DNA from: Flavobacterium piscisymbiosum
GTDB taxonomy: Bacteria > Bacteroidota > Bacteroidia > Flavobacteriales > Flavobacteriaceae
NCBI RefSeq assembly: GCF_020905295.1
Contig: NZ_JAJJMM010000001.1
Location: 5,518,001-5,582,000 of the forward strand
Direction of reading: 5' to 3'
DNA: 64,000 bases
This document shows, in pieces, positions 19,210-28,774 of this stretch. Both the position numbers and the translations under genes were made by a program. The notes below the pieces were generated by a model. The model was not told the origin of the DNA. It was given only the letters and a program-made list of their open reading frames with translations, and did not search any database. How positions within the stretch are numbered: the first letter of the stretch is position 1; every line of letters begins with the position of its first letter.

Positions 19210-19707
19210 GTGCAACTTACTCACGAAGAAAATCAATTTGAACGAAGAACGTTTCCGATAACATTGGTTTGCGATCATATTTATTTTCAGCAAAATATAG
19301 GTTCTCTTTTTAGAATCAGCGAAGCCTTTGGGGTCGAGAATATTATCTTTCTAGGAAAGGATATTCCACTAACACCCAGAAAAATCAATAAAACTTCCCG
19401 AAGCACGCATCTCCATGTGCCACATATTATAATTGAAGAAACGACAGAACTTGTTGATTTTTTACTTCAAAACAACTTTGAAATTATTGCTTTGGAAATT
19501 GCCAGCAATAGTAAACCTCTAAAAGAAGTTGTAATTCCTGATAATAAAAAAATTGCACTTGTGATAGGAAGTGAAATTGACGGAATCTCAGATGATCTTT
19601 TGAAAATTTCGAACCAAATTGTGCACATTAATATGTTTGGTAAAAACTCCAGTATGAATGTTGTGCAGGCCGCAAGTATTGCCTTGTATGAGATTACTTC
19701 TTACTAA
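19210..19707 (+). CDS. TrmH/SpoU-family RNA 2'-O-methyltransferase
   Basis: This short SPOUT enzyme has 165 residues, with a GTG start at 19210. Family motifs: the N-terminal DHIYFQQNIGSLFRISEAFG, then ALVIGSEIDGISDDLL and the knot motif NMFGKNSSMNVVQAASIALYE with the conserved N-S-x-N-V. It lacks the N-terminal substrate-binding extension of RlmB, so the target RNA cannot be named. The GTG start has little alternative, because the upstream sequence is repeat DNA. Confidence 0.88.
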   Translation: MQLTHEENQFERRTFPITLVCDHIYFQQNIGSLFRISEAFGVENIIFLGKDIPLTPRKINKTSRSTHLHVPHIIIEETTELVDFLLQNNFEIIALEIASNSKPLKEVVIPDNKKIALVIGSEIDGISDDLLKISNQIVHINMFGKNSSMNVVQAASIALYEITSY

Positions 19708-20001
19708 TTTTTGCTTTAAATGTTGTTAAATTTAAACCGTTTTAAAAAATAGCATTTAAAAAAATGGACAAAAGCTCGATTAAAAGCAAATAAATACGTT
19801 AAAATACATTTCGAAAAACTATAAGTAAGAAAAAACATATTAAAAATATATTTGATATTTTTGTAAGAACTAGATTATACAAGGGTTTCTAAATTTCTCA
19901 CAAATAAATCATTATAAAAATTTGGCTACAAAATCATTTTGTTATAAAATTGCGGAACAAACAACCAAATGTAATTTTTTATAACAAAAACCCAAATTAT
20001 T

Positions 20002-20955
20002 ATGAAAAAAGTTCTTATTTCCGCGGTAACAGCCCTATTGCTGTTTTCTTGTCAAAATGACCAAACAGCAGAATCAAAAGATTCAGAAGCAACTGCATTA
20101 ACCCGCCGCGCATGTGCATCGCAACAAGTTTTAGATGAGCAACTGAGAGCTGATCCCACATTAGCGATCAGAATGAATGAAATTGAAGCTTTTACAAACA
20201 AGGCCTTGATTTCAGGGAAGCTTGTAAACGGAAAAGTTCAAATTCCTGTTGTAGTGAATGTCTTGTACAGAACAGCTGCACAAAACATTTCTGATGCACA
20301 AATTCAAAGTCAGATTGATGTCCTTAACAAGGATTTCAATGCATTAAATTCAGATTACAATAGTGTACCTGCCTTATTTGCCGGTGTAAAGGCGAATGTA
20401 GGAATTTCATTTGTTTTAGATCAGATCATTAGAAAATCGACTACAAAAACTTCATGGGGAACAAACGATGCCATGAAAAAAGTAGCTCAGGGTGGTTTAG
20501 CGCCAACTTCGCCAACAACAAAACTTAATTTGTGGTCTTGCGCAATTGGTGGCGGAATATTGGGCTATGCGCAATTTCCCGGAGGAGCAGCTGCTACAGA
20601 CGGAGTTGTAATCGATTCTAAATATTTTGGTTTATCTGGTGCTGCAAATGCTCCTTTTAATTTAGGACGTACTGGTACTCACGAAGTAGGCCACTGGATG
20701 AATTTACGCCATATTTGGGGAGACGCTACTTGCGGAAGCGATTTAGTAGCGGATACTCCTACTCATAATGAAGAAAATTATGGTGTACCTGCTTATCCTC
20801 ATTATAGTACTTGCTCAGGAACTCCTGTTGAAATGACTATGAATTACATGGATTATGTTGATGATAATGCCATGTACATGTTCTCTACAGGACAAAAAAA
20901 CAGAATGGCTGCCATCTTTGTTACAGGAGGTGCGAGAGCTGCTTTTGGAATCTAA
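20002..20955 (+). CDS. M43-family zinc metalloprotease lipoprotein (pappalysin-like)
   Basis: The 317-residue protein starts with a lipoprotein signal (MKKVLISAVTALLLFSC, Cys17). Its catalytic centre is HEVGHWMNLRHIWGD, the extended HExxHxxxxxH of metzincins. The Met-turn lies in MTMNYMDYVDDNAMYMFS, as in cytophagalysins (M43B). It is predicted to be surface- or periplasm-anchored and to cleave peptides. Many flavobacterial homologues are T9SS cargo, but no sorting domain is present here. It is monocistronic, with a terminator right after it. A TATTTTTG -7-like box lies at 19856-19863 without a good -33 partner. Confidence 0.93.
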   Translation: MKKVLISAVTALLLFSCQNDQTAESKDSEATALTRRACASQQVLDEQLRADPTLAIRMNEIEAFTNKALISGKLVNGKVQIPVVVNVLYRTAAQNISDAQIQSQIDVLNKDFNALNSDYNSVPALFAGVKANVGISFVLDQIIRKSTTKTSWGTNDAMKKVAQGGLAPTSPTTKLNLWSCAIGGGILGYAQFPGGAAATDGVVIDSKYFGLSGAANAPFNLGRTGTHEVGHWMNLRHIWGDATCGSDLVADTPTHNEENYGVPAYPHYSTCSGTPVEMTMNYMDYVDDNAMYMFSTGQKNRMAAIFVTGGARAAFGI

Positions 20956-20980
20956 AAAAACAGAATAAAATAATGAAGTG

Positions 20981-21008
20981 AAAAGCGGGATGAAATCATC
21001 TCGCTTTT
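20981..21008 (+). terminator. Rho-independent terminator after the M43 protease gene
   Basis: A 13-bp stem (20981-20993 with 20996-21008, one G-T wobble, core AAAGCGGGATGA) is followed by a run of T. It begins 25 bases after the stop. Confidence 0.85.
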
Positions 21009-21067
21009 TTTTGTTTATCCCTTAATTTTAAAAGCTTTTTCCTATATTTATAATCTAAAATCGAAAT

Positions 21068-22159
21068 ATGATCACATCAAAAATTATTTCTAACGGAATA
21101 TTAAGAGCTTTAGCAACTATTATTGTTGTTCTTATCGTTTTATATTTTTTATACGAAATACAAACTGTAATTGTTTACTTATGCATCTCTTTGTTATTGT
21201 GCCTAATTGCAAACCCGTTAGTACAATTTTTAAAAAATAAACTAAAATTCAGTAACTCGCTCGCAGCTACAACTACATTAATAGTCTTTATATTGGCGAT
21301 AGTGGGTTTTATATTATTATTTGTGCCTTTGATCATTTCGCAAGCCAATAATTTATCCTTACTCGATACCCATAACCTGCAACAGCAATTTATTCAAACT
21401 GAAAAAAGTATCGAGACCTATTTCAATATTCAGCATATGGATTTGAATAAAGTTTTAAAAGATTCTAAAATTACCTCACTAATAGATTTTAGCTATTTTA
21501 CCGTTTTTCTAAATTCAATTTTAGGTTTTATGGCCAATATGGGTATGGGACTGGTATCGGTATTTTTTATTACTTTTTTCTTTATTAAAGATCAGGATAC
21601 CTTTAAGGTAACGGCACGAAAAATTCTTCCGGATACGAATGAGGATAAAATTCTAAACTCAGTTACTAAAATCAATCACTTTTTAACACGCTATTTCATT
21701 GGTTTGTTACTTCAGCTAACGGTTGTGTTTATTTTATATTTAATTGTATTAATGATTTTTGGAAATAAAAATGCTTTTGTAATTGCTTTTTTATGTGCAA
21801 TCCTGAATATTATACCTTATATAGGACCAATAATAGGAACTACTCTGGCCGGTATTTTAACCATGATCAGCATGATTGGCAGCGATTTTCAGACAGAGAT
21901 TTTACCCAGAACGATCTACGTACTTATAGGATTTTTATTGGTTCAGGCAATTGATAATAATATTAGCCAGCCTATAATTTCGTCAAAAAGTGTAAATTCG
22001 CACCCTCTGGAAATATTCCTGATTACTTTAATCAGCGGAATTACTTTTGGTATTGTTGGGATGATTATTGCGATTCCGGTTTTTACAATGATAAAAGTAA
22101 TTTTGAAAGAATTTTTTCCTAATAACAAAATTGTATCTGTATTAACCGAAAGAATTTAG
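21068..22159 (+). CDS. AI-2E family transporter (PerM/TqsA-like)
   Basis: The 363-residue integral membrane protein has about eight predicted transmembrane segments, arranged as two plus one plus a C-terminal cluster. This is the AI-2E exporter architecture, with the family signature FLCAILNIIPYIGPIIGTTL near residue 240 and a final SGITFGIVGMIIAIPV. Members export AI-2 or act as Na+/H+ antiporters; the substrate here is unknown. The methyltransferase gene begins two bases after its stop. Confidence 0.9.
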   Translation: MITSKIISNGILRALATIIVVLIVLYFLYEIQTVIVYLCISLLLCLIANPLVQFLKNKLKFSNSLAATTTLIVFILAIVGFILLFVPLIISQANNLSLLDTHNLQQQFIQTEKSIETYFNIQHMDLNKVLKDSKITSLIDFSYFTVFLNSILGFMANMGMGLVSVFFITFFFIKDQDTFKVTARKILPDTNEDKILNSVTKINHFLTRYFIGLLLQLTVVFILYLIVLMIFGNKNAFVIAFLCAILNIIPYIGPIIGTTLAGILTMISMIGSDFQTEILPRTIYVLIGFLLVQAIDNNISQPIISSKSVNSHPLEIFLITLISGITFGIVGMIIAIPVFTMIKVILKEFFPNNKIVSVLTERI

Positions 22160-22161
22160 CA

Positions 22162-23355
22162 TTGAACACTTCTATTTTAGACAAAAATATTCAAGAATTT
22201 ATAACTCAAAATAGTGGTGCCCCAATTACAAAATTAGCACTTCAGAAGAATCCGTTTCCTGAAACCGAATGGATTTTAATCTTAAATCAGATTGAAGCAA
22301 AATCTAAAGCAAAAGATAAATTGCCCACCTGGTTTATAACGGAGAATATCATTTATCCCAGTAAAATTTCTGTTGAACAAACCTCATCTGAAAAAACGGC
22401 GGCTTATAAAGCTTCTTTAATTTCGGGTAAAAGCTTAATCGATCTTACAGGAGGTTTTGGAGTTGATGATTATTATTTTGCTAAAAACTTTAAAGTCGTT
22501 GCTCATTGCGAAATCAATGAAGATTTATCGGCCATTGTAAAACATAATTTTACACAATTAGAAGTGAAAAATTGTTTTTGTTATGCCGATGATTCTGCCA
22601 ATATCCTGAATGAAGCAGAAAATGGTTTTAAATGGGATTGGATTTACATTGACCCATCGCGAAGAAATGATGCAAAAGGCAAAGTTTTTATGTTGAAGGA
22701 TTGTTTGCCTAATGTTCCTGAATTATTGGATTTTTATTTTGAAAAAAGTAATTCTATTTTAATAAAAACTGCTCCTTTACTGGATATTTCCGCAGGTTTA
22801 TCTGAATTAAAATTCGTTAAAAATATTCATATTATCGCGCTTGAAAACGAGGTGAAAGAATTGCTTTTTGAAATTCATAATCATTATAAAGGCGAAATCA
22901 GTATAAAAACAGCCAATATTCTAAAGGATAAAATTGAAACTTTTGAATTTATATTGGGTGATGATACTATTTTCGCGTCTTATCATTTGCCTCAAAAACA
23001 CCTTTATGAACCCAATTCGGCCATAATGAAATCAGGTGGTTTTGATGAAGTTAGTGCTTTTTACGACATCCATAAACTGCATAAACACTCGCATTTATAC
23101 ACTTCTGAAAAATTAATTGACTTTCCTGGACGAACTTTTGAAATCGAAAAAGTGATTCCCTATAGTAAAAACGAAATGAAAACTGAGCTTGCCAACCAGC
23201 AGGCTAATATTACTACACGAAATTTTCCGGACACGGTAGAAAACATTCGAAAAAAATGGAAAATAAAAAATGGAGGAAATTTGTATTGTTTTTTTACAAC
23301 TGATAAAAATGATAACAAAATAGTTTTAATTTGCAGAAAAATAACTAAAAAATGA
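22162..23355 (+). CDS. Class I SAM-dependent methyltransferase with THUMP-like domain
   Basis: The product has 397 residues from a TTG start at 22162, two bases after the preceding stop. The central Rossmann motif is LIDLTGGFGVDDYYFAK, followed by VVAHCEINEDL. The motif IV-like sequence is DWIYIDPSRRNDAKGK, with the DPS(R)R typical of base-modifying enzymes. The C-terminal part (VIPYSKNEMKTELANQQ) resembles the THUMP-like RNA-binding tail of a Bacteroidota family. A nucleic-acid target is likely but not identified. Its last four bases overlap the next ATG, indicating translational coupling. Confidence 0.85.
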   Translation: MNTSILDKNIQEFITQNSGAPITKLALQKNPFPETEWILILNQIEAKSKAKDKLPTWFITENIIYPSKISVEQTSSEKTAAYKASLISGKSLIDLTGGFGVDDYYFAKNFKVVAHCEINEDLSAIVKHNFTQLEVKNCFCYADDSANILNEAENGFKWDWIYIDPSRRNDAKGKVFMLKDCLPNVPELLDFYFEKSNSILIKTAPLLDISAGLSELKFVKNIHIIALENEVKELLFEIHNHYKGEISIKTANILKDKIETFEFILGDDTIFASYHLPQKHLYEPNSAIMKSGGFDEVSAFYDIHKLHKHSHLYTSEKLIDFPGRTFEIEKVIPYSKNEMKTELANQQANITTRNFPDTVENIRKKWKIKNGGNLYCFFTTDKNDNKIVLICRKITKK

Positions 23356-23918
23356 AACAACTAATTACTCTAACCTTTTTTTTATTAACGATTACCGCAT
23401 TTGCACAAAAACCATGTGAATACAGCGCAAATGTAAATGACTCTATTGGCAGTTATAAAGTAACCAATGATTATCTTATTAGCGAAAAATATTTTGGTGG
23501 AACATTTGATTATATTTTCTTCGCTTTAGCCCAAACTGATGGATTGCCAACATTAAACCTACAACTTATCCAGAAAAGTAAAGATTTTATTAAAGCGAAT
23601 TGTTTTGATAAGAATTCGAAAATCTTTTTACAACTAGAAAACGGAAAGATCGTAACGCTTATGCATATCGACAGAGAAAATTGCGGTACGCTTATTCATG
23701 ATGATAAAGGTTTTGATAATCGTATCACGACGGGCATTTTTATGTTTATGAAAGACAATTATGAAGAACTGAAAAAATCTCCTGTATCGATTATGCGAAT
23801 AAAATACCTGACCAATATAGAAGATTATATTGTAAAAAGAGAGCTAACATCTGAGTTAAACGGAAAGGTTTACAAACCAAATACCTATTTTATGGAAAAT
23901 ATGAGATGTGTTGAATAA
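23352..23918 (+). CDS. Secreted hypothetical protein
   Basis: I do not recognise the family. The 188-residue product has a clear signal peptide (MKQLITLTFFLLTITAFAQ) and no membrane segments after it. It carries three cysteines in the mature part besides Cys22, with ENCGTLIHDDKGFDN in the middle and a C-terminal MENMRCVE. Its ATG overlaps the methyltransferase stop (ATGA), so it is translated from the same message. It converges with the dipeptidase gene, and the two stop codons are adjacent. Confidence 0.75.
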   Translation: MKQLITLTFFLLTITAFAQKPCEYSANVNDSIGSYKVTNDYLISEKYFGGTFDYIFFALAQTDGLPTLNLQLIQKSKDFIKANCFDKNSKIFLQLENGKIVTLMHIDRENCGTLIHDDKGFDNRITTGIFMFMKDNYEELKKSPVSIMRIKYLTNIEDYIVKRELTSELNGKVYKPNTYFMENMRCVE

Positions 23919-24584
23919 TTAATCACATTTCCAGGTTTGGTTGGAGACTTTATCTTTTAAACCGGTTTTTAAATTATAATGCCACCACTCTGAATCAAAT
24001 GAATTGAAGCCATTTTTTATCATGATGGATTTAAGATATTTTCTATTTGCGATTACAGGAACCGGTAGTTTTTTATAATTATGACTGGCCTGAATTCCGA
24101 AAAAATCAAATTTAGTTCCCATTTCAAGTTCGATACCATCGGCATATACTAACGAAATATCTACGGCTCCTCCTCTATTATGGATGGAGCCTTTTTTAGG
24201 ATCTGCAACATACTCTGGATTTGATACGATCTCCCACATTTTCTTTTGGATAGATAAAGGTCTGTAACAATCGTATATTTTTATTTTACATCCATTCTTC
24301 ATAAATTCTTTATTGGCCGCTACAAGCGCCTGAACGGTCTTGTAACGCAATAAACATTCGGCGCAATCGTATACTTTTGCTTTTAGAAAATTATCTTCTG
24401 TTGCATACTTCATATCATAAACAAAATCTTTGCTATAATCTTTTAAATTCACAAAAGTAGTATCTGCAATTTCTTGACTTTGAGGTTCTGAATACGCTTC
24501 GTTTTGCGCTTTTACCGTAGGCACAAACAAAATAATACTGAAGAATAATAAAAAACGAAATTTTGAAGATGTGTTTATTGTCAT
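23919..24584 (-). CDS. D-alanyl-D-alanine dipeptidase (VanX/DdpX type, peptidase M15D)
   Basis: The 221-residue protein has a signal peptide (ending PTVKAQ) and the M15D zinc site. SIHNRGGAVDISLV supplies the first His and Asp, and DSEWWHYN supplies the catalytic Glu and third ligand. YDCYRPLSIQKKMWEIV is the conserved arginine-containing stretch. Such enzymes hydrolyse D-Ala-D-Ala in the periplasm for cell-wall recycling. Outside van clusters they are usually nutritional rather than resistance genes, and no vanHA homologue is nearby. Confidence 0.92.
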   Translation of the reverse strand: MTINTSSKFRFLLFFSIILFVPTVKAQNEAYSEPQSQEIADTTFVNLKDYSKDFVYDMKYATEDNFLKAKVYDCAECLLRYKTVQALVAANKEFMKNGCKIKIYDCYRPLSIQKKMWEIVSNPEYVADPKKGSIHNRGGAVDISLVYADGIELEMGTKFDFFGIQASHNYKKLPVPVIANRKYLKSIMIKNGFNSFDSEWWHYNLKTGLKDKVSNQTWKCD

Positions 24585-24659
24585 TGTAAATGTATTGTAT
24601 TATGTAAATATAGACATAAAAAGGGTTGTACAAAAAATACGATTTTAGATAATACTTTA

Positions 24660-25448
24660 TTAATCTTTGTACTTTAAACTATGCTCTTTAATTATTTTCT
24701 GGCTTTTAAGTTTTATGGCCTTAGGTAATTGTTTCCAATTTTCATCGTATTCAATTCTATAAACATCATTTTCATTTCCTGAAGGATAATAAGCTGTTGC
24801 TTTTAATTTTACAAAACTCTGAGTGTCTGATTTTTCAGGAATTGTATAAATAATTTGTTTGAAAGGTTTTGCATCCAGACCATCGCTGTCTCCCATATAT
24901 GATAAGTAAAATTCAGGTTTACCATTTTTATCTTCGTCGCTAATGGTACATTTTTGATAATCAAATTCAGGCCAGTACACTTCATTGCCAAAATCCTGAA
25001 ATTTAGCTTTTTCTATTAATCTGCCGTGATCGTGCAATAGTACAAAGGCATATAAATTGTGTTCGCTCAAAATAATAGTATCAATGGGTTTACCTTTCAT
25101 ATCACTCTGTTTCCAGGTTTCTTCATCATGAATCCATTTTTTTGTTTTAAAATTAAATTCCTCACTTACAGCTCCATCTTTATAATCAATCATACGTCTG
25201 AGCTTGTTGATTTTCTTTTTAAAAACAAATTCAAAATGACCGTACTGGCTTTCGCAATGAATAATCATCGTTGTTTTGCCATATAATTTGCTCTCATAAT
25301 TAAACTCAGCATCCGGAACGGCTTTACTGTATTTTATTGAGTCCTTAGGATAATAACGCTTTACTATTAAAGGTTTTATCTGAGCTGAAATTGGGTTTAC
25401 AAAGCCTAAAAAAAGCAGTAGAAAAAGGTAATTTGGTTTTAATTTCAT
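24660..25448 (-). CDS. Secreted protein, possibly of the flavobacterial M949_RS01915-like family
   Basis: The 262-residue protein has a signal peptide (MKLKPNYLFLLLFLGFVNPISAQ). A beta-rich body contains ISDEDKNGKPEFYLSYMGDSD, a segment I associate, tentatively, with a family annotated from Riemerella as M949_RS01915 surface-polysaccharide proteins. The calcium-loop-like DEDKNGKPEF could be structural. It is the most distal member of the run of small minus-strand genes behind the RHS locus, but its composition is closer to the housekeeping genes. No function can be assigned. Confidence 0.6.
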   Translation of the reverse strand: MKLKPNYLFLLLFLGFVNPISAQIKPLIVKRYYPKDSIKYSKAVPDAEFNYESKLYGKTTMIIHCESQYGHFEFVFKKKINKLRRMIDYKDGAVSEEFNFKTKKWIHDEETWKQSDMKGKPIDTIILSEHNLYAFVLLHDHGRLIEKAKFQDFGNEVYWPEFDYQKCTISDEDKNGKPEFYLSYMGDSDGLDAKPFKQIIYTIPEKSDTQSFVKLKATAYYPSGNENDVYRIEYDENWKQLPKAIKLKSQKIIKEHSLKYKD

Positions 25449-25508
25449 TTTTAAAAATTTTAGTATAGAAGAAAATTAATGCATAATCGTTGATTATCAC
25501 ACATAATT

Positions 25509-26093
25509 TTACTGAATTTTAGAAACTATATTTCCTTCTAAATCAGTTACATTGGGTTTATGGATTTCATACCATCTTTTTACAAAAGAATCGATGTTAG
25601 CCATGTCTTTTTTTACCAAATCTCTTAGTTTATTTATCTGTTTTTCAAAGCCGCTTTGGGTTTTATATCTTCCTATTTTATACTCGGGTAAAAAAAGCAT
25701 GTAAAACAAAGGCGGACCTTTATAATCATCGCTTCTTAATTGCATAGTTGTTGAATCATTAGGCGGAAGATGAAAATTTATTCCGTCATAATCTTTCAAT
25801 TCTGTAACTGAAGTTAGTTTTTCATTGAGTTCAAAAATATTCAAGTACATTTTAATATACTTACTTTCTCTCACAATGTCAACTGTAATATCGAGCAAAT
25901 GATTTTGATCTGTCAGCTTGCATAATTCATAAGAATACCCTCTTATATTCGAATCGTATTCTCCGTACCACGATGTTTTAAATGGTGATCTTGCAAATCC
26001 GTTCCTTTCTAATTCGGGAATACCGTAATCTTTAAAAATAGTATTTATTGCAATAAGCAATTCTTTATCTGATATTTTAAATTTATCTTTCAT
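25509..26093 (-). CDS. Cytoplasmic hypothetical protein, candidate orphan immunity gene
   Basis: The 194-residue protein has no signal peptide and no membrane segment. The sequence is mixed alpha/beta with many aromatics (SPFKTSWYGEYDSNIRGYSYE, then GPPLFYMLFLPEYKIGRYK). I do not recognise a domain. It lies 30 bases from a membrane-protein gene whose paralogue sits next to an RHS toxin fragment, so membership of the RHS immunity belt is plausible. That is inference from position only. Confidence 0.55.
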   Translation of the reverse strand: MKDKFKISDKELLIAINTIFKDYGIPELERNGFARSPFKTSWYGEYDSNIRGYSYELCKLTDQNHLLDITVDIVRESKYIKMYLNIFELNEKLTSVTELKDYDGINFHLPPNDSTTMQLRSDDYKGPPLFYMLFLPEYKIGRYKTQSGFEKQINKLRDLVKKDMANIDSFVKRWYEIHKPNVTDLEGNIVSKIQ

Positions 26094-26122
26094 TTTCTCC
26101 AGATATCTACACGATTAGAAAA

Positions 26123-26695
26123 TTACTTTTGTATTATATCCCAACTCTCAAGAATATAAGTATTACAAATGCCCTGCCTAACTTGTGCTGCAAAGTAATA
26201 GTTTTCAAATTTACCATCATCCTTAATATCTTCCATTATTGGCTTAAAACCATTTACAACATTAGTTTTTCCTTTAAAATTAAAAAATATACTTCTGTTT
26301 TTTGAATAAGTGGATATACCTGTAATTTCACATTTTTCTGAACTTACAGGACTTTCTTTAGAATTGTAAATTGCATAATAATTAAATGGAATTAAAATTA
26401 TTCCGGAAACAAAATAAGCAATTACTGCTATTTTAAGGCTATTTATTACTAAGAACAAAAGCTTATCCTCTTTTTCAGTCTTACTATACTCTTTTTGTAT
26501 TGTTCGATATTGCAAAATAGCAACAATAACCACTACAATTGCAAACGCAGTAAATAATAGCCAATATGGATAATTTATAATTACATCTTTTGACTTGATA
26601 AAGAAAAAATAAACCAGTACGAATCCTATTAACTTAATCCAATCGATAATAGTTAATTTATTATTTATTTTAGTTTTTTTATTTTTTAAGTGCAT
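26123..26695 (-). CDS. Membrane protein, paralogue of the 31838-32350 toxin-adjacent protein (candidate immunity)
   Basis: The 190-residue protein has three hydrophobic segments (about 20-38, 45-63 and 85-105) followed by a soluble domain. That domain aligns by eye with the 31838-32350 product: IPFNYYAIYNS versus IPINEYIIYKS, EKCEITG versus KKCKISN, NRSIFFNF versus DRLLFYFD, and CNTYILESWDIIQK versus LNTYVVQEYGLIKK at the end. The partner gene overlaps an RHS toxin fragment, so this copy is probably an orphan immunity gene kept after its toxin was lost. The true start could be slightly downstream. Confidence 0.6.
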   Translation of the reverse strand: MHLKNKKTKINNKLTIIDWIKLIGFVLVYFFFIKSKDVIINYPYWLLFTAFAIVVVIVAILQYRTIQKEYSKTEKEDKLLFLVINSLKIAVIAYFVSGIILIPFNYYAIYNSKESPVSSEKCEITGISTYSKNRSIFFNFKGKTNVVNGFKPIMEDIKDDGKFENYYFAAQVRQGICNTYILESWDIIQK

Positions 26696-26706
26696 GTAAT
26701 ACTTTT

Positions 26707-27162
26707 TTATTCTTCATTTTTATTTTCAATTATTACTATTATTGTTTCATCTCTCTTTGTCGCAATAATACTATCATTAATTATTTTGTCTATTTTATAT
26801 TTTTCACTATTAAAAACTATTTCATTATCATAATTTTTAATTGTTTGCTTTGAAAATTCAAGTTTATCCTTGCTATAGGTTTCCTTATTATAATCTCTAA
26901 CATCTGGCCCTTCAGGGGAACAATAAACATATTCTTTTAATAATCCTTTTTCATATTTAAAAGATTCCTCTATCAAAAATTTGTAATTAGCATAATATAA
27001 AAAGCACTTTTTTGAATAAGTATACGCATCATTTTTACGCATTTGCAAACCTCTAATTAATTTAAAATCCGTATATTCTTTTGCATTTTCCTTTTTTGTA
27101 TTACAAGAAAACAATATAAATGACACACTAATTAGGCTTAATCTCTTTATTTCTCTGTACAT
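26707..27162 (-). CDS. Small lipoprotein, candidate immunity protein
   Basis: The start is placed at ATG 27160-27162 because the lipoprotein signal begins there (MYREIKRLSLISVSFILFSC, lipobox Cys about residue 20). The longer frame to 27243 would bury it. The mature part is about 130 residues, lysine- and tyrosine-rich, with no recognised domain. The very low GC content and its place in a series of unrelated short envelope proteins suggest acquisition with an RHS cassette. Confidence 0.6.
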   Translation of the reverse strand: MYREIKRLSLISVSFILFSCNTKKENAKEYTDFKLIRGLQMRKNDAYTYSKKCFLYYANYKFLIEESFKYEKGLLKEYVYCSPEGPDVRDYNKETYSKDKLEFSKQTIKNYDNEIVFNSEKYKIDKIINDSIIATKRDETIIVIIENKNEE

Positions 27163-27252
27163 TTTTTCTAACAATTGATAATTACAATAAATTTCACTGA
27201 GTTCGTTTTTATTTTTTTTTACTATAATAAAATCATAAAACACTGGTGGTTT

Positions 27253-27840
27253 TCATGGAATTTCCCACGAATAAGGTTTTTTATAATAAGGACTAATTTC
27301 TACTCTAGGATTTTTAACTTTAATCTTTTTTAGTTTTTCATATATAATTAAAACTTTTTTGTAGTCTAAGTTTAAAAAAGAGATGTTCTCTTCATCAATT
27401 AAATAATATTTTATCTGCTTATTTTTTAAATCATCTTCATATTTATAAGAACCACTTTCACTAATAGAATACTGAGCTACTAGATTTTTATCCAAAAAGT
27501 AAATTTCATTTATACCATAAAGAAATTTATCATTAGGATTATAAATCACACTAAAATTTTCAACTTCATTAGTTTTAATACAGAGATTAATATTTCTTTT
27601 TTTATCTGAAAGGATTTTTATTTTTTCATTAAATCTAAATAATGAAAAATTATCATCATCATATTCTAGCTTTAAATTTATTCCCCATTTAGCAGAAGAA
27701 ATATCGGCATCACATATTTGTTTAGACTCAGCCATAATTTCTATGTCTTTGGAAAAATCTATATTCTCTATATTTTTGCAATTATCTTTACAGCTAATTG
27801 TAAGCAAAAAAAGAATTACTAGTAATATTTTTTTATACAT
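27253..27840 (-). CDS. Lipoprotein of unknown function, candidate immunity protein
   Basis: The 195-residue product has a standard lipoprotein signal (MYKKILLVILFLLTISC, lipobox Cys17). The mature sequence is acidic/lysine-rich and beta-prone (ISAKWGINLKLEYDDDNFSLF). No domain is recognised. It is AT-rich like its neighbours and not translationally coupled to them. Confidence 0.6.
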   Translation of the reverse strand: MYKKILLVILFLLTISCKDNCKNIENIDFSKDIEIMAESKQICDADISSAKWGINLKLEYDDDNFSLFRFNEKIKILSDKKRNINLCIKTNEVENFSVIYNPNDKFLYGINEIYFLDKNLVAQYSISESGSYKYEDDLKNKQIKYYLIDEENISFLNLDYKKVLIIYEKLKKIKVKNPRVEISPYYKKPYSWEIP

Positions 27841-27912
27841 TGTTTTTTATTTTCTTTTTATTCTATTCTTAATAAGATCTCTTTCATAAAAGATTAATAT
27901 CAAAAACAGCAC

Positions 27913-28353
27913 TTAATCAGACACATTGCCATTACCAACTTTAACCATAAAAAAGCCTTCATCTGACTCTACTAAAGAAACATTTGTTTTAAAATTTCTT
28001 TTTGTAATATTTATTATAGAATCCTGAAAGTCTTTTATATTAGTATTTAAAAAATTATGACTATGATAATTAAGCATTATGTAGCCTTTCCTAACTAATA
28101 AGCTATCTTGATAATGATTTAAATATCTAGAATATTCTTGAATATATTCTTCAAACTTTAATTTCTTGCAAGTTCCTGATAAAGCAAAATTTAAAATATA
28201 TTCACCTTTTTTAAAACGCATTTGATAAGCGCTACAATCCTCTGAAATATTTTTTTCTGTTAATATATAAGGATCTGGTCTTCCAATCTCTTCATCTTTA
28301 TTTTTGCATGATAGCAACAAGAAAAGAGCCGTAATAATTAATGTATATTTCAT
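27913..28353 (-). CDS. Small lipoprotein, candidate immunity protein
   Basis: The 146-residue protein has a lipobox (MKYTLIITALFLLLSC, Cys16). Its body looks like a small alpha/beta domain (MRFKKGEYILNFALSG, then KNFKTNVSLVESDEGFFMVKV), perhaps a periplasmic scaffold domain. No family is recognised. It is flanked by other short, unrelated envelope genes on the same strand. Confidence 0.55.
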   Translation of the reverse strand: MKYTLIITALFLLLSCKNKDEEIGRPDPYILTEKNISEDCSAYQMRFKKGEYILNFALSGTCKKLKFEEYIQEYSRYLNHYQDSLLVRKGYIMLNYHSHNFLNTNIKDFQDSIINITKRNFKTNVSLVESDEGFFMVKVGNGNVSD

Positions 28354-28419
28354 AAATGTGTTTTTACAGTGAGGTGCTTTTTACTTTTAAAATTTCATAA
28401 TTGAATCTATAAAAAAACT

Positions 28420-28749
28420 TCAATATTCCCTAATCTGGTATATAGTACTTTCACTTATAAACTCTTCTATCAAAAAACGCACACGTTCTAAAGAATGAGA
28501 ATCATTAACACTATAAAGTCTAATGATTCTTTCACTATCAATATTCCCTAAACACTTCTCAGGATGTTTTTTATGGATAAAATCGCTAAAAGAGTCAAAA
28601 AAATCAATAACTACTGAGTCATTTTTACCAATTGAATATCCTTTAAAAAAAACAAAAAAAGATTCTACATTTTGAATTGAAAAAATTGCTGGTCTCTTTG
28701 CAACAAGTTGAATTAAATCAATATTTTCTGTTTTAAAATCACTTTCCAT
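28420..28749 (-). CDS. Small cytoplasmic protein, candidate immunity protein
   Basis: The ATG at 28747-28749 is preferred over the frame opening at 28797, because the upstream 16 codons run through a hairpin (28775-28796). The 109-residue product has no signal peptide. It contains SFFVFFKGYSIGKNDSVVID and DFIHKKHPEKCL and looks like a compact alpha/beta protein of the size usual for nuclease-immunity proteins. No toxin partner is left next to it. Assignment is by size, composition and context. Confidence 0.5.
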   Translation of the reverse strand: MESDFKTENIDLIQLVAKRPAIFSIQNVESFFVFFKGYSIGKNDSVVIDFFDSFSDFIHKKHPEKCLGNIDSERIIRLYSVNDSHSLERVRFLIEEFISESTIYQIREY

Positions 28750-28774
28750 TTTGGTATGTATTAAAAATTGCGAA

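Noticed and set aside
23919..24584. VanX-type dipeptidase as a vancomycin-resistance gene
   Set aside because: No vanH, vanA-type ligase or VanRS regulator is nearby and the protein is exported; nutritional or recycling use is more likely.
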